Positions 13,014-24,474 of a stretch of DNA of 64,000 bases are shown one piece after another. Source of the stretch: Zantedeschia hybrid cultivar (lineage: Eukaryota; Streptophyta; Magnoliopsida; Alismatales; Araceae). The notes beneath the pieces are model-generated. The model was not told where the DNA came from and did no database searches. It saw nothing but the letters and a program-made list of their open reading frames with translations. Numbering within the stretch: position 1 is the first letter of the stretch; each line of letters starts with the position of its first letter. The stretch spans positions 53,315,129 through 53,379,128 of the forward strand of contig JARZZO010000009.1 in the NCBI GenBank assembly GCA_030544215.1, in the 5' to 3' direction. The position numbers and the translations under genes are program-made.

Positions 13014-13588
13014 AGAAGGTCTGGAGTTATATAGTCCCTTGCCTTAGAGTTGTCCTAGGGATAGTTATCTCTGGAGAGGCAATCAGCCCATGATTCACTC
13101 CTTTTGATTGAAGGAATCGTGGGATACTGTGTAAAGAGAGATTTGCTCACGGTTGAGGGGAGCAGATCGTGTAGATCTGCCGTAACTGGCAGTTGTGCCG
13201 TTACGTGCAAGACCTGCCTAATAGCGGGGAAGAGTTATGGGTCGCCTCCGGATGGGGGGACCTTCATCATCTCGGGAGGTCTAGAGGAAGTGGCCTTCCG
13301 AGTCCAGACTCCTGATCTTCACGTGATTGGATTGCATATCTCCAAGAGCTGAGAGCGTCAACATCCTCAAGTCTCGGTTGCCATAACCGAGACTCTGGGA
13401 GTCTTGGGGGTGGCCAACTGGTACTTTCGGGACATGGGTCCGTACTTCGGATTTTTGCCTTCAACCCGCCAATTGGGTTACCTAGACGGCCCACGTGGCA
13501 CCCTCGTGACGGTGCATGCTGATTGCGGACTCCTGGGCCTATCGGCCAAATGGACCTAGTTGGGTCGAATCCCAATCGCCCCTCATCA
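12784..13588 (+). mobile_element. Solo LTR (family 2)
   Basis: Begins TGTAGTGGTCAG and ends CCTCATCA. Flanks are ACTAC before and ACTTC after, four of five matching, consistent with a 5-bp target duplication. A second LTR start lies at 12416 because of the tandem duplication described separately. The related copy at 14197-14804 shares the GGTCGGA..GACGACCGTCCGATC opening and the CTCACG..GAGGGGAGCAGATCGTG and AGTTATGG..GGGAGG blocks. No internal coding region is attached. Confidence 0.7.
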
Positions 13589-14196
13589 ACTTCAATCCCA
13601 TGTTAAATTGTTTGATCCAGTCGACATCATTTGCCTTTTTCAAGTATAATTACATGCACATAATGTATAATAGAATCCGATTTAAGGTGCCATAATACCA
13701 TATTTTGTTATTTTATAATATTATAATTTTATACATTGTGTCGAACAAATAACCAAGGAATTCATTTTGTGTGGCGAGAGCTTTGTTAGTGGCGGGAATA
13801 TGTGGAGATATTATCCCATGCCGAAGTTTGCCACATAGTGTTTATGTACAATTCTTATCTATAATGCGGCAAAGGTTCAATACTAGCCAAATAGCTTGAC
13901 CTTTATTAGACACCACATACCTATAACTTCAATTTTTACTCTAACTTTGACTTTGACTGTACTTCTAAGTGAGATTATCAAGATATGTAGAGCATTCTAT
14001 CTTGAGTTAAGAAAATCCTTTAATACTATGCATACGCTATCATTTGAATATACGCTTAGATGCATACAATTATGTTTAACCCATTCAAAAAAAAGTTTAA
14101 AGAATTACATATATAGAGTTAGATGGTGTTTTTTCATTTGATAGTGATGATAATGACTGAATCACTATCTTTTAATGCATTTCACAATAATGAACG
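13589..14196. other. AT-rich spacer between two solo LTRs, no gene seen
   Basis: No coding potential, RNA gene or clear repeat is recognised. The 81-codon open frame at 13896-14141 has no features of a real protein. Confidence 0.5.
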
Positions 14197-14804
14197 TGTA
14201 ACGGTTAGAAATTGGTCAGGTGACGATGACCGTCCGATCAAATCTTCTGACTATTAGCATCATGGTGGTCATTGTCCTTGGAGAGTTAATTGGCTCACGA
14301 TCCACGCCTCTTGATCGAGGGATCTGGGGTATTAGGCTAAATGAAGGAATCTCCTATCGTGATCGAGGGAGCAAATCGTGAGGACCTATTTTAAGTGGAC
14401 AATTATAGCGTTAGTCCGCAAAACCCGTCTAATGTCTAGAAGGGAGTTATGGACCGATCTCGGGAGGGCCTTCAATCTCTCGGGCAGTCGGGAGGAGGCG
14501 GCCTCGAAGTCCAGGCCCCTTGCCTCCCCTTAGACGAGTCTCGGACCTTAGTTTACTGAGAAAGTAGGCTCATCTTGATATTCGATAGACGTGACCGAGA
14601 CCCTGCTAGTCTCGGAGTTTATCGACTGATGTGTCGATCTTCTAAACTTGACGTTCTTGAGACTTAGAGTCCATGCATTCTAGATCTCAACATTTGACTT
14701 GTCAGTTGGGGTATCGAGAGCGCTTGCGTGGTGTCCTTGCGTAAGTAATTGCGTACTGCGGGCCCTTAGGCCTTTGGTGGGCTGGACCCAATCACCCTTC
14801 ATCC
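14197..14804 (+). mobile_element. Second solo LTR (family 2)
   Basis: Starts TGTAACGGTTAG and ends CTTCATCC. Flanks are GAACG (14192-14196) and GAACA (14805-14809), four of five matching. It is clearly homologous to 12784-13588 but shorter and diverged. The ends are slightly decayed (CA to CC), so the right boundary is good to a few bases. Confidence 0.65.
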
Positions 14805-15400
14805 GAACAAATTGTATTATTATTTGGAATATTTTAAGACTAACATTGCTATTCTTCACGTTTTCAAATCTTTTAATGAGAAAAAAAACCTGAGTCTTGT
14901 CAACTTGTCTGAGCCCTGGTCAGGGATACAGTCGAGATTGATTTTGGCTTAACCGATCTAAGACATCGTGTTATGCAATAGGAGGTTTTAACATTTTAAA
15001 GACATGTTCATAGAATATATCGAAAAAATTATTATTATTATTTTATTACTTTTAAAAAATATTTGTTGTAATGTCTTTTGAGTAGTACAGTACAACTGTC
15101 ATCTGATTTTGTACGGCCGCAGTCGATTGGACCCAACTGAATTTTGAGAAAAATCTAAAAGACATTACAACAAACATTTCTCATTAGACCAAATTGAAGA
15201 TTTGTTTAGGTCACACCAGATGCATCCAATCCGACCATACAGTGCAATGTCGGATTGGATGATCCAAAAAATCTGTAAAATCAAAAATTGTTATTAGGCT
15301 CGACTGTTTAAAGGCATTTTTAGATTTGATTTTTCAGACTTCTTTGGATCGTCCGTTCAGGCATTGTGCGGTACAGACTTACCTTACCGATCTAAAATAA
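14805..15400. other. Upstream intergenic with foldback sequences
   Basis: Two inverted-repeat pairs lie here. TTTGTTGTAATGTCTTTT near 15062 pairs with AAAAGACATTACAACAAA near 15159. CCAATCCGACCAT near 15216 pairs with ATGTCGGATTGG near 15248. The second could be a short MITE reaching to about 15385, but I found no target duplication. No gene. Confidence 0.5.
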
Positions 15401-15479
15401 ATTTTAGAAAATAAATTTAACTTGATATAATATCCAACATTATAGCATCGGAGACATTGCAGCAAGTACTCTCCGTATG

Positions 15480-15589
15480 ATTTTTCACAAAAATTGATGC
15501 CCATTTGAGGCCCGTCTAATTCCAGGCCCATCAGGGGGTCTCACAGCGTCTCTCTTTCTCTCGCTTGCTCGCTCGCGCTCAACAGTCGC
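15480..15589 (+). promoter_or_regulatory. PPR gene promoter / 5' leader
   Basis: GGCCCA at 15525-15530 is the reverse complement of TGGGCC, the plant 'site II' element often found upstream of genes for organelle proteins and PPR proteins. GCCCAT at about 15499 is a weaker neighbour. A pyrimidine-rich run (TCTCTCTTTCTCTCGCTTGC, from about 15547) looks like a Y-patch and start-site region about 40 bp before the ATG. No good TATA box is seen, which fits this promoter class. These assignments rest on motif resemblance only. Confidence 0.5.
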
Positions 15590-17326
15590 ATGCTCCAGAG
15601 CAGAACACTCCCTCGCCCATTCCGCCGCAACCACTTCTCGACCCTCCCCACCGCCCTCCAATGGCGGAACCGCATTCACCGAAGCCGCCTCGTCGCCCTC
15701 GTCGCCGCCACCCTGCTCCAGCGCAAGCCTTGGGCGTCCCTCCTCCTCTACCGCAAGCCCGCCCTCCTCGCCGCCTTCTCCGCCAACCCCACCCTCCTCT
15801 CCCAGATCCTCGCCCGGGCCGCCTCCCACCCCCTCATCGCCCTCGACTTCTTCCGGTGGTCAGAGTCCGCCCTGGGGCTCCGCCCCGACCTCCGCACTCG
15901 CTGCAGGATGGCGCAGATCCTGGTCGACTACGGCCACCCGGCGCCCGCCAGGGCCCTCCTGGCGCCGGCCCTCCGGTCCCTCCCGGCGCCGGCGTTCCTC
16001 GACGAGGCGGCCCGCGTCTGCCGCGGCGAGGAGTCCCGCTTGGCCTTGCTCGGTCTCCTTCTGGAGGAGTACGCGGTTTCGGGGAGCATCCTGGATGGCC
16101 TGGAGGCGTTCCGGAGGATTAGGCTTTCTGGGTGCCCGCCGTGCTCCCGGGGCTGCGATGTGTTTCTGGAGAGGTTGATCTCGTCGGGGGAGATCCGGGT
16201 CGCGTGGTGCTTCTTTGCCACGGTGGTGCGGGCGGGCGTTGTGGCGGATTCCCGCACGTGGGTGCTTCTGGCTCGGCTTCTCTGCAAGGAAGGGAAGCTC
16301 GACAGGGCTTTGAGGCTTGTGGAATCGGGCGTCTCTTATGAAAAGATCTGTTCTTTGGTTGTAGATTGTTACTGTAGGAATGGGAATTTTGTTGCTGCGA
16401 TTAGTCTTCTGAGGAGTATGCACGAGAACGATTTGAGACCTGGCTTTGCTGTTTATAGCTCCATTCTTGACGGGGCTTGTCGATACATGGATGGTGGTGT
16501 GATTGGTTCTTGTCTCAGGGATATGTTCACGAGGGGTTTGATGCCAACTGTTCCATTCCTCGATTATGATTTGGCGATCCAGCGGCTGTGTGCGGTGGAG
16601 AAGACCTATGCAGCAGAAATGTTCCTCGAGAGGGCTTGGCGTGCAAATTTTAACCTTGGTAATGGGACGTATGCATGCTTACTGAGGGCACTTTCTAAGG
16701 CAGGAAGAGTGGAGGAAGCTATGAGAATGTATCGAGTTATGTTGGAGCACGGTGTTACAGTGAATCCTAGATGCTTGGATGTGTTTCTGAAGGCAGTTTG
16801 TGAGGGAGAACCTTCAGTGGATGCCAGCCAAGTGCTAAAAGATGTGATTGGAAAGGGTTTTGTTCCTAGCAGTTTGGATATCTCAGAATACATAGCTAGT
16901 CAGTGCTGTAAAGGCTTGTGGGAAGAAGCAGATAATCTTCTGAATTTGGTTTTGGAAAAGGGTATTATGCCTGCTGCAAATTGCTGTGCTTCTTTGGTGC
17001 AACATTACTGTGCATGTAAACATGTTGATTCGGCAATTGCTTTGCTTATCAAACTGAAGAAACTAGGAGGAGGTTTAGATGTAACATCTTACAACAGGCT
17101 TCTTGATGCACTGACCACAGAGGGGAGATTGGTTGAAGCAGTTCAAGTATTTGATTACATGAGGGAACACAAAGTAAGGGACAGCACAAGTTTTGTTATT
17201 ATGATAACTGCATTATGTCTGGAAAAGGAGCTGAGGAAAGCTATGAACCTTCATGATGAAATGCTGAAAGTTGGGCTTAAGCCTGAAGAAGACACTTACA
17301 GACGTTTGATATCTTGTTTTGCATAG
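15590..17326 (+). CDS. P-class pentatricopeptide repeat protein, probably mitochondrial
   Basis: A single intact exon of 578 codons with no frameshift, as is usual for plant PPR genes. Residues 1-85 contain no acidic residue and many Arg/Ser/Leu, a strong organelle-targeting presequence, more likely mitochondrial. Degenerate helical repeats begin around residue 220. Clear 35-residue PPR units include one starting near 360 (TYACLLRALSKAGRVEEAM), one at about 499 (TSYNRLLDALTTEGRLVEAV) and one at about 534 (TSFVIMITALCLEKELRKAM). The protein ends in a truncated repeat, RRLISCFA. There are no E, DYW or SMR domains, so it is P class: RNA binding for stability, splicing or translation of organelle transcripts. 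It resembles the group around Arabidopsis At4g21170, recalled but not checked. The first ~700 bp are very GC-rich and the 3' part is not, a monocot gradient. The start chosen is the first ATG after the Y-patch, and no other ATG occurs before residue 100. Confidence 0.93.
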   Translation: MLQSRTLPRPFRRNHFSTLPTALQWRNRIHRSRLVALVAATLLQRKPWASLLLYRKPALLAAFSANPTLLSQILARAASHPLIALDFFRWSESALGLRPDLRTRCRMAQILVDYGHPAPARALLAPALRSLPAPAFLDEAARVCRGEESRLALLGLLLEEYAVSGSILDGLEAFRRIRLSGCPPCSRGCDVFLERLISSGEIRVAWCFFATVVRAGVVADSRTWVLLARLLCKEGKLDRALRLVESGVSYEKICSLVVDCYCRNGNFVAAISLLRSMHENDLRPGFAVYSSILDGACRYMDGGVIGSCLRDMFTRGLMPTVPFLDYDLAIQRLCAVEKTYAAEMFLERAWRANFNLGNGTYACLLRALSKAGRVEEAMRMYRVMLEHGVTVNPRCLDVFLKAVCEGEPSVDASQVLKDVIGKGFVPSSLDISEYIASQCCKGLWEEADNLLNLVLEKGIMPAANCCASLVQHYCACKHVDSAIALLIKLKKLGGGLDVTSYNRLLDALTTEGRLVEAVQVFDYMREHKVRDSTSFVIMITALCLEKELRKAMNLHDEMLKVGLKPEEDTYRRLISCFA

Positions 17327-19439
17327 ATGATCCCTTATTGCTTCTCTATTAGGAGAAGTACAGTGGCAAATTTTTCTAGCATTTCCCTTAAGGTCCATAG
17401 TGAATGTTTTGCATAAGAATGCCTTTGGCTGCACTGGAGATATTGTAAATCATGCCCTTCATTGTTAGTTTTCTGAAGCCCCCTTGCTTTGTTCGAAGAT
17501 AACTGGAATTAAGAGGTGGAAGTCACGTAAGATTAGAACACTTATATTTGGCTACATGTGGGACCAAATTGTGGAATTTATAAGCTTTAAAGTATGAAAT
17601 TCCCTATCTTAGAGGGAAATGAGGAGGCCTACGACTCCTAGCGATGAAATCCATGACCCCCCAAGTAAATATCAATGAGCTTATGACATTTTGGATTTGC
17701 AAGCTTAATGATTTTGTTGTTCAGATCTGACTATGTTGGTTTTCTTATCTAGGTTTTGTTTTTTTCTCTAGGTTTCCTCCTTGCAATATGTGTCAGCAAT
17801 GATTGGCATTAGATGGAGACGTTGATCATGCAAAGTCCTTTATCTATAGAGTTTGTTTCTGCTGATTGTGTTAGCAAAGAATTGTTGGTTGATGCAACAC
17901 AGTTACTTTGCCATAGTGATTGTAAGCATTGTCATTAAGGCTTGTGATATTTATATGATCTTGTTCTACCATCCCTTGTTGAATTCTTCGACTGAGTGCT
18001 GGTTCTCAGCATGGATTAAGTGTTTATTTGTTTCAAGTTGTTAAATCTGTTCCAACCATGTGAAAAAAAAAAGATAAGGCTGATGCAGAGATGGATGTGA
18101 TGATACTATAACACCATGAGGTACATGATTGTGCATCTGCAGAACACTGGTAGTGATGTTATTGGAATTACCGATAGTGCATTCCTGATTTAGTACTGAT
18201 TACTGTGGAAATTAGAAGAAAGATTGTATATATTGGTTCATATTGTGTATGGACATGGAATCTAGCTGTCGTTTATTCTGATTCCAAGAGGACTGAAAGC
18301 AAGTGAGAGCCGTTGAGTTTTTTTCAGATGAAGGTACTATTTTGGAAGTGTTGGTGGAGAAAGCTCAAGTCCTGAAGCTTTATTTATCAAGTAATCAAGT
18401 TACAGAAGATTACATATGCTGCAGATTTTGGAAAGACCTTCGGTGTTGGAGCATAGGTTATTTGTGGCTTGCTAGTTGTTGCCATATATGAGGTAACATT
18501 TCCCATGTGAGATAGTGTTTCCTAGAATGGCTATTGCACTTTTAAGATGTCCTCGTGTCTAGTTCGTTGTTATGATGGAACACCGACCTTGTTGCATATA
18601 GGAAATGATCCTTTGCGTCAAAGATGAAGCATGACATTTGCATTGATCACCATACTAAGTTGAATTTGCCAAGTTTCAAATGTAAACCCAAGCACTGGTC
18701 TTCACATCTTTCATGTAATTGATGATCACATTGTTTCATGAAGGAATGTTGAAACAAAAATGGTTTTAATATTCCATATGTTTATCTCATGGCTGTGAGC
18801 ATGGTGTGGACCATATCTTTTCTTTTCTAAATAGGGCCTTTATTAATGTATGCACATATAGGAGTTTCTTGATTACTGGATTTGTGAAAGTAAGTTGACC
18901 AGAACCAACATAGTCTAAGAAACTGTGTGATTGTTTTATGCTGTTGAAAGAAACCCTAGTTACAAGACTGAATGAGTTTTGGAGGTTTAAGTGAATTAAT
19001 TTGATGATCATTCTCATTAGTGCTAAAATACAAAAAAAGCAGACGTACAATTGAATACCTTTCATGACAATGCTGTGACATTTAATCTATACTTCTACAT
19101 GTTATTTACAGGATTGTCATCCTGGAAAGAAAAGGTAGGCTAGGGTTCGACTGTGTGCATGGTTGTTGACTTGGCTCGAAATTATGCTGGGATATCTAAA
19201 GGGAAGAATCCTAAAAGTTATGTACTTTTCTGGTTCTATGAAGTTGAAAAGATATGGACAATGGGAAAGAGTCTTGGTCTTGCATGTTCATTTGAGACCT
19301 ACCGGTTGTCTCTTTGTAAGAAGTAATCTGGCATATTCAATTGAGACTTACCAGTTGTCTCTTCGTAAGAAGTAATAGCAGTGTTTCTTGTGTATGACGG
19401 GTACTTTATAAGCTATATGACTGATAGGAATTTCATTTC
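17327..19439. other. 3' flank of the PPR gene, non-coding
   Basis: Sequence of normal single-copy composition with no sustained frame and none of the LTR families seen elsewhere. It may hold the 3' UTR, and spliced 3' UTRs are common for PPR genes, but I cannot place a poly-A site or splice pair with confidence. Short frames at 17853, 18303 and 19163 show no protein features. Confidence 0.4.
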
Positions 19440-20350
19440 CGTAGTTGTTTTGAAGATTCTCCAGATGATGAGGAGGATTGTTGGTTTTGTGAGGAAACAA
19501 ACGAAGGTCAGTGTGGATCTATCACTTGGTTGGTCTTTTATATTTGGCATCTATGAAGGGTTTTTCTCTTTTGGAGTGGAGGGGTTACTGAACATGCACT
19601 CCTTGACAGACTGAGGTATTCATATTTTCATTTGAGTTTGTAGCTATGTTTTCACTGAGGTGTCCTATGTGGTTGTCTTACTGACAGCTACATAAGAATA
19701 TTTATACATCTGGACACCAAGTTTATCGAAGGGTTTTAACTCTTCCTTAAGAATTAGAAAAAACAGAGTTTGATGCCATTTCCTCATCAAGGTGGTCCAA
19801 ACTTGAAAATTGTTGAGAAACCAGAATATTGTATACTTGTGAAAGAAGACGGGTGATATGAATGAAACAGTAACAATGAGATGTACGTTGGAAGACTTTC
19901 TAGACAAGTGTAAGAGAATGGAATGGAGAGGGAAGAGAGGAGGTATGATGGTTGAACAGGTAGACAAAGAATTACAAAGGCATTGGTAAAAATAAAATAG
20001 GTTTTGACTAACAAAGCAGAAACCAATTTTCTGTTCCATCCTGTGGCACAATTGCCATAATGCATTCTCATGAAGTGGAAACAGTGTGTATTTAAACTGG
20101 CATGGGTATGTGATAGTCACAGGTGGATAGAGTGTGCTCTGCCTTTCCAAGAGTTTACTCTTTGCTAGCCAGTGCTTGTTCTTGACATCTGAAAAAAAAA
20201 AGTAGAAACATTCAATGCTACTTCTAAAATTTCAAGTAATACCACCTGCCATCCAATGGACGACAAACTGCCTTTGTGATCCTAAATGTGCATCTGCATG
20301 CAGCCGTAGGAAAGTGCAGATTTGATGTTGTCAGTGTAAACAATCTATAA
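19440..20350 (+). repeat. Non-coding direct duplication, copy 1
   Basis: About 900 bp matching 32340-33260 in the same order. Shared landmarks are AAGGTCAGTGTGG..TCTATCACTT, GAGGTATTCATAT..TCATTGAGTTT-like, GATGCCATTTCCTC, GACAGGTGGATA..GTGTGCTCTGCC, CCTGCCATCCAA and AAGTGCAGATTT. Small indels throughout show that the duplication is old. Neither copy encodes a recognisable protein, and neither has LTR or TIR ends that I can see. Confidence 0.85.
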
Positions 20351-20459
20351 CCTATATATTAGAAGTCACAGTTCTTTTTTTCTTTTTTCCCCGTTCGGGT
20401 TCATTTCACTGGTTCAACCTCACTTCCTGTCTCCTGAGTTGCATTACTCGTCAATACGT

Positions 20460-20750
20460 GAAAGGCATATCTCTCCACTTCCTTCCTCCCCAATTAATAG
20501 GCATCCCATCTAATCTTTTTTCTGTAACTGCGATGCATACTTCTCCACCTCTGTGACTTCTCTCCTCCCTAATTAATTGGCATTCCATCTAATCTTTAGT
20601 AATTGGAACATGTACTTCTGTGACTTTCCTCCTCCCCAATTAATTGGCTTCCATCTAATCTTTAGTAATTGCAAGGCATACCTTTCCAACTCCAACTCTG
20701 TGAGGCATACCTCTCTACCTCCTTCCTTCCCAATTAATTGGCATCCCATT
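20460..20750 (+). repeat. ~70-bp minisatellite, four imperfect units
   Basis: Each unit runs approximately AAGGCATACCTCTCCACCTC, CTTCCTCCCCAATTAATTGG, CATCCCATCTAATCTTTAGT, AATTG. Units start near 20460, 20530, 20605 and 20672 and differ by small indels. No coding function is evident. Confidence 0.85.
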
Positions 20751-20810
20751 CACTGATCTTACTAACTGATTTGACCGGAAAGGTTTAAGACTTCTTTTTA
20801 CCACAACAAT

Positions 20811-22797
20811 TTGTTGGCACATTATACATGAAATCAATGAATAACTAACAATATATATTTTTGTCAAAGAATTCAAAAGTTAGGTAGAAATATCTATATT
20901 TTTGTAATGTCCAATTTATACACAACTTATATACATGTCACACACATTTTTTGTATTATTCATAAAATTAATTAAAGTGTGAACAAATAAAAGATAAAAT
21001 TAATTAAATTTATAAATATTTCTTTTAATATATATAAATTTAATCTAAACTTTTAATCGAACTAATCGATGTCGAGCAGCATGAAACACAAATGTCTTTT
21101 AAACTGAATATCTGTATTTGCTGAATTGCTAATTATGATCTCTCTACTTTGATAATGAGACTTTATAGTCTTGTTATCAATTAATTTTTAATATTAATAA
21201 AAAAAATTGAACTTTGAATGGAATTAATTTCAAAGTATTAATATTGATAAAGTTTTTGAACTTTGAATGGACCTCTATCTCCCTGTAAAATCTTAAAGAG
21301 ATCGAATCTCTCTCCCTGTTAGCAATTCACCAGCATACTATACATGACCTTTGACAAATAATTTTAAAAAATAAATTTGCCAAAGAATTCAAAAGTTAAG
21401 CAAAAGTAACCGAGTTTTTGAAGGTGCCAATTTATACACAAATTGTACACGCATTATAAACATTTTTATACTTTTAAATAAATTAATTAAAATATTAGTA
21501 AATAAATGATAATAAATTATGTAAAAATATAAAGATATTAAGTTTAGTATATTTAAAAGTATTTTATACACTTACTCTGATTTTATGATCTGGACTAATC
21601 AAGGTTGAGCAGAATTAAATACGAGCATGTTTCAAACTGAATATCTACATTTGCTGAATTGGTAACTATGATCTCTCTTCTCTCCCCATCCCCCCTCACC
21701 CCCCCACAACCCCAACCCAACCCACTGATACGGAGATTTTGTAATCCTATTATTAATTATTTTTAAAGTATTAATGTTAATAAATTTTTTTTGAACCTTG
21801 GATGGACCTCTCCCTCCCTCTAAATCTTAAATGAACGTATTGGCAATTCACTGGAATATTATCATGAACTAGATGAATAATTGAAAATATATGGGCATGG
21901 CGAATTTGAAATAAGTCCTTGTATCTTATGTATGTTGATATTAGTCCATATAAACTTAATGTTATCTAATAATAAATCCTTTTGATTAATAATCACTTAA
22001 AGAAGCAAATATTCACGGAATATTCTTCAAACAAATGTTAAAATGGATAGAAATACTTAAAATGACTCTAAAAAAATCAAACATTGAGCTCCAATAAATA
22101 GAAACCGGTGACCTTAATGGGTCGAGTTTTTGGATTGTCTAATTGAAGATCGGATTGTCCAAACATGTGGGGTATGTTTGAGGTGAGCTAGAAATTTATT
22201 TTTTAAAAATTTGACTGCACTGGCAGCTTGTGTAGCACTAGCTGCCGGTATAACAAGTAAAACTCAAAATTTAAATAGGGGTATAAGTAACTTTTCTAGA
22301 GTTTGTTAAACTTAAACTCATGTTTAACTATGGTAGAGTTAAGAAAAATTTACGGAAGCAAATGGTGGGGATCAAAAGCTAAAAAGTTTAAGTTTATAGG
22401 GACTAACATCAAAATACACAAGATGTAGGGGCTTATTTTCGAATTTACTATGTTTATAGAGATCGATATCCAAAAAACCCAATATATGTACTTGTGCCAA
22501 AGAATTCAAAAGTTAGAAATAAATATCTATATTTTTTAAGGTCTCCAGTATATACACAAACTGTACATGTATTACACACATTTTTTTGTTTTCCATAAAA
22601 TATTTAAAACATTAATAAGTAAAAGATAATAAAATTATTTTAAAAAAATAAATTTGTTAATATTAATATATTTAAAAATAGTTTATATGCTTACTGTGAA
22701 TTTTTTATCCCAAGTAACCAATATTGAGCAGAATTAAAAACCAACATTTTTCAAACCGACTACTTGCATTTTTTGCATTGATAATTGTGATCTCTAG
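20811..22797 (+). repeat. ~510-bp unit present three times in tandem
   Basis: Three direct copies (about 20811-21318, 21319-21837, 21838-22797) share AAAGAATTCAAAAGTTA, the TTTATACACAA..TGTACA..TTAT stretch, TTGAGCAGAATTAAA-like and GCTGAATT..TATGATCTCTCT. The third unit is longer because a 587-bp MITE sits inside it. All units are AT-rich and non-coding. Confidence 0.85.
21894..22480. mobile_element. MITE in the third tandem unit, 8-bp TSD
   Basis: The left arm CGAATTTGAAATAAGTCC, TTGTATCTTATGTATGTTGA, TATTAGTCCATATAAACTTA pairs with the right arm read backwards, AAATTCGAAAATAAGCCCC, TACATCTTGTGTATTTTGAT, GTTAGTCCCTATAAACTTA. The arms are about 58 bp, with an extra ~30 bp kept only on the right. 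AATATATG flanks both sides (21886-21893 and 22481-22488), a perfect 8-bp duplication that would suit a hAT-type element, although the word is AT-rich. The neighbouring tandem units lack the insert, confirming the boundaries. Confidence 0.75.
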
Positions 22798-24474
22798 GTC
22801 CAGCCCAAACCTTCCGCTAGTCTGCACTGCCCCCTATGTTGGAATATGCTCCCTTGTTGCAGAGCTGTGCACCTGTGCTCCATGCATCTGGTGGTGCACC
22901 AGAGGGTGTTAGTGCACCACCCTTGTTTTAGGAGTTGGTTGATTATGTTTCATGAGCTGATCACATTGTTGGCTTCCTCACAACGATGTTGACCTCGTCC
23001 AACATCCCGTCCACCAATAGTACGCGTTTTGCATACTGCCCTTGCACACGCGCTAAGAACATTTGTGCACCCTTCTTTAAGCCCTTAAGCTGCCTCGATT
23101 TATGTGCCAGCTTTCGAGTGTTTCTGACTATGTGGCATGCTTCTTAAGGAGGGCACCCAACAGCGTGGATCTGGTTTGTTACATCAAATCAGGGCACTAA
23201 GTATTGTTTTCTGCCATGTCTTCTCAAATTTTTACCTTCAGCGTGACTTTGCCCAACAAAGAATGTGCCACAGTGGTTCTGAACGAAAGAGAGCATGGGA
23301 ACTTTATTTCTCGCCCCATTGTTAATTCATTGCTGAAGAATAGGGATACTATTGTAGAAGGGAACGGGTTTTTGTAGAGCTATATTAGCGATGTATGGAG
23401 ATTAATTCGACGAATCTTGTTACTTATTTCGATGGGGCATGGTTCACTATTGATTTTATGGTCCAAAATCCTATGCATCAGTCATGATTTGGTGAGTCTC
23501 CAAGCCAAAGTGAGACTAGTTCAGCCCTCTGACATGTGTAATGCATTGGTTACATTGGTGTGTTGATTCTGGATGATGAATTTTGGAAGGTAAACTTTCC
23601 CTTTTGGTGAACTGGCTGAAGAGCATACTTCATCTAGTGAGGATGTATAGTAGCTTGAGATTCTTCCATCCAATCCTTTCCCAGACTGATGAATGTCGGC
23701 TTGAGAGTGCAAGACCATGTCCCCGAGGTTCCTACTGGACTGTGCATGTGGTTACTGATGCCCTAGACTTGCGGTAGTTCCTTAACTACCAACGATTCCA
23801 CGTTTCCTCATTGCGAGGGACGACTTTCTAGACTCAGTTTCTCTTATTTTGGTGTAGTTATCTTATTGGTCTACTGCATGTTCTGGTGCTTACTGCTATC
23901 TCTCATTGCTATTTGTTGATCTTATTGCACACATTAGCAATTTTATTAGGCTCCGATAGTTGTCCTACATCAACTGGGTTAGAAAAGATCCTCTCTCTAG
24001 TTGCCATATGTCCTAAAATTGCTTTTGGAGGTATGAGGTAACCCCTGCCTTCAATGGCTGACCAAGGTGACAAGATCTTGCCCTACCTTGACAATGAGGT
24101 AATGGGAACCAGTGACATAAATGCATGACCAATGCATGTACATAACCCTTCACATTCATCTCAACATTCGCACACCCAGCAGCAATGGTTTTATGTACAA
24201 TAGTTTCCTGGTTACGTTTTTATTATCTATGGCTTTAGTTATAGAAGCTGATTTTGTATATAAGTAGAAATTTCATTGGGTTACATAGCCTAGTTCTATC
24301 TTACAAGATGCATGTAGAGATTTATCTAACCACATGTAATGGTAACCAAATGCGTGAGAACCTAAAAGCCGAAGAGATTCAGCCCAGAATAACCCTAAAG
24401 AGCCCGACCCAACAAGGGCCGTCCCACTATTGTGCTGCAAGGCGCAAGTGGCTAGCGGAGAAAGATAGTGCTAG
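22798..24474. other. Dispersed-repeat sequence, related to an LTR element interior
   Basis: The part at about 22860-23110 (ACGATGTTGACCTCGTCCAA, CATCCCGTCCACCA, TTGCATACTGCCCTTGCACA) matches 44060-44330 inside the non-autonomous LTR element described below. This stretch may therefore be the interior of another copy without recognisable LTRs. No conserved protein domain is visible in any frame. Confidence 0.5.

Noticed and set aside
13267..13575. 102-codon minus-strand frame and 82-codon plus-strand frame at 13104
   Set aside because: Both lie inside the family-2 LTR, and the related LTR at 14197 does not keep them open.
15485..16423. Several long frames on both strands over the PPR gene's 5' half
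   Set aside because: Shadows produced by the high GC content. Only the 578-codon frame has a targeting peptide and PPR repeats.
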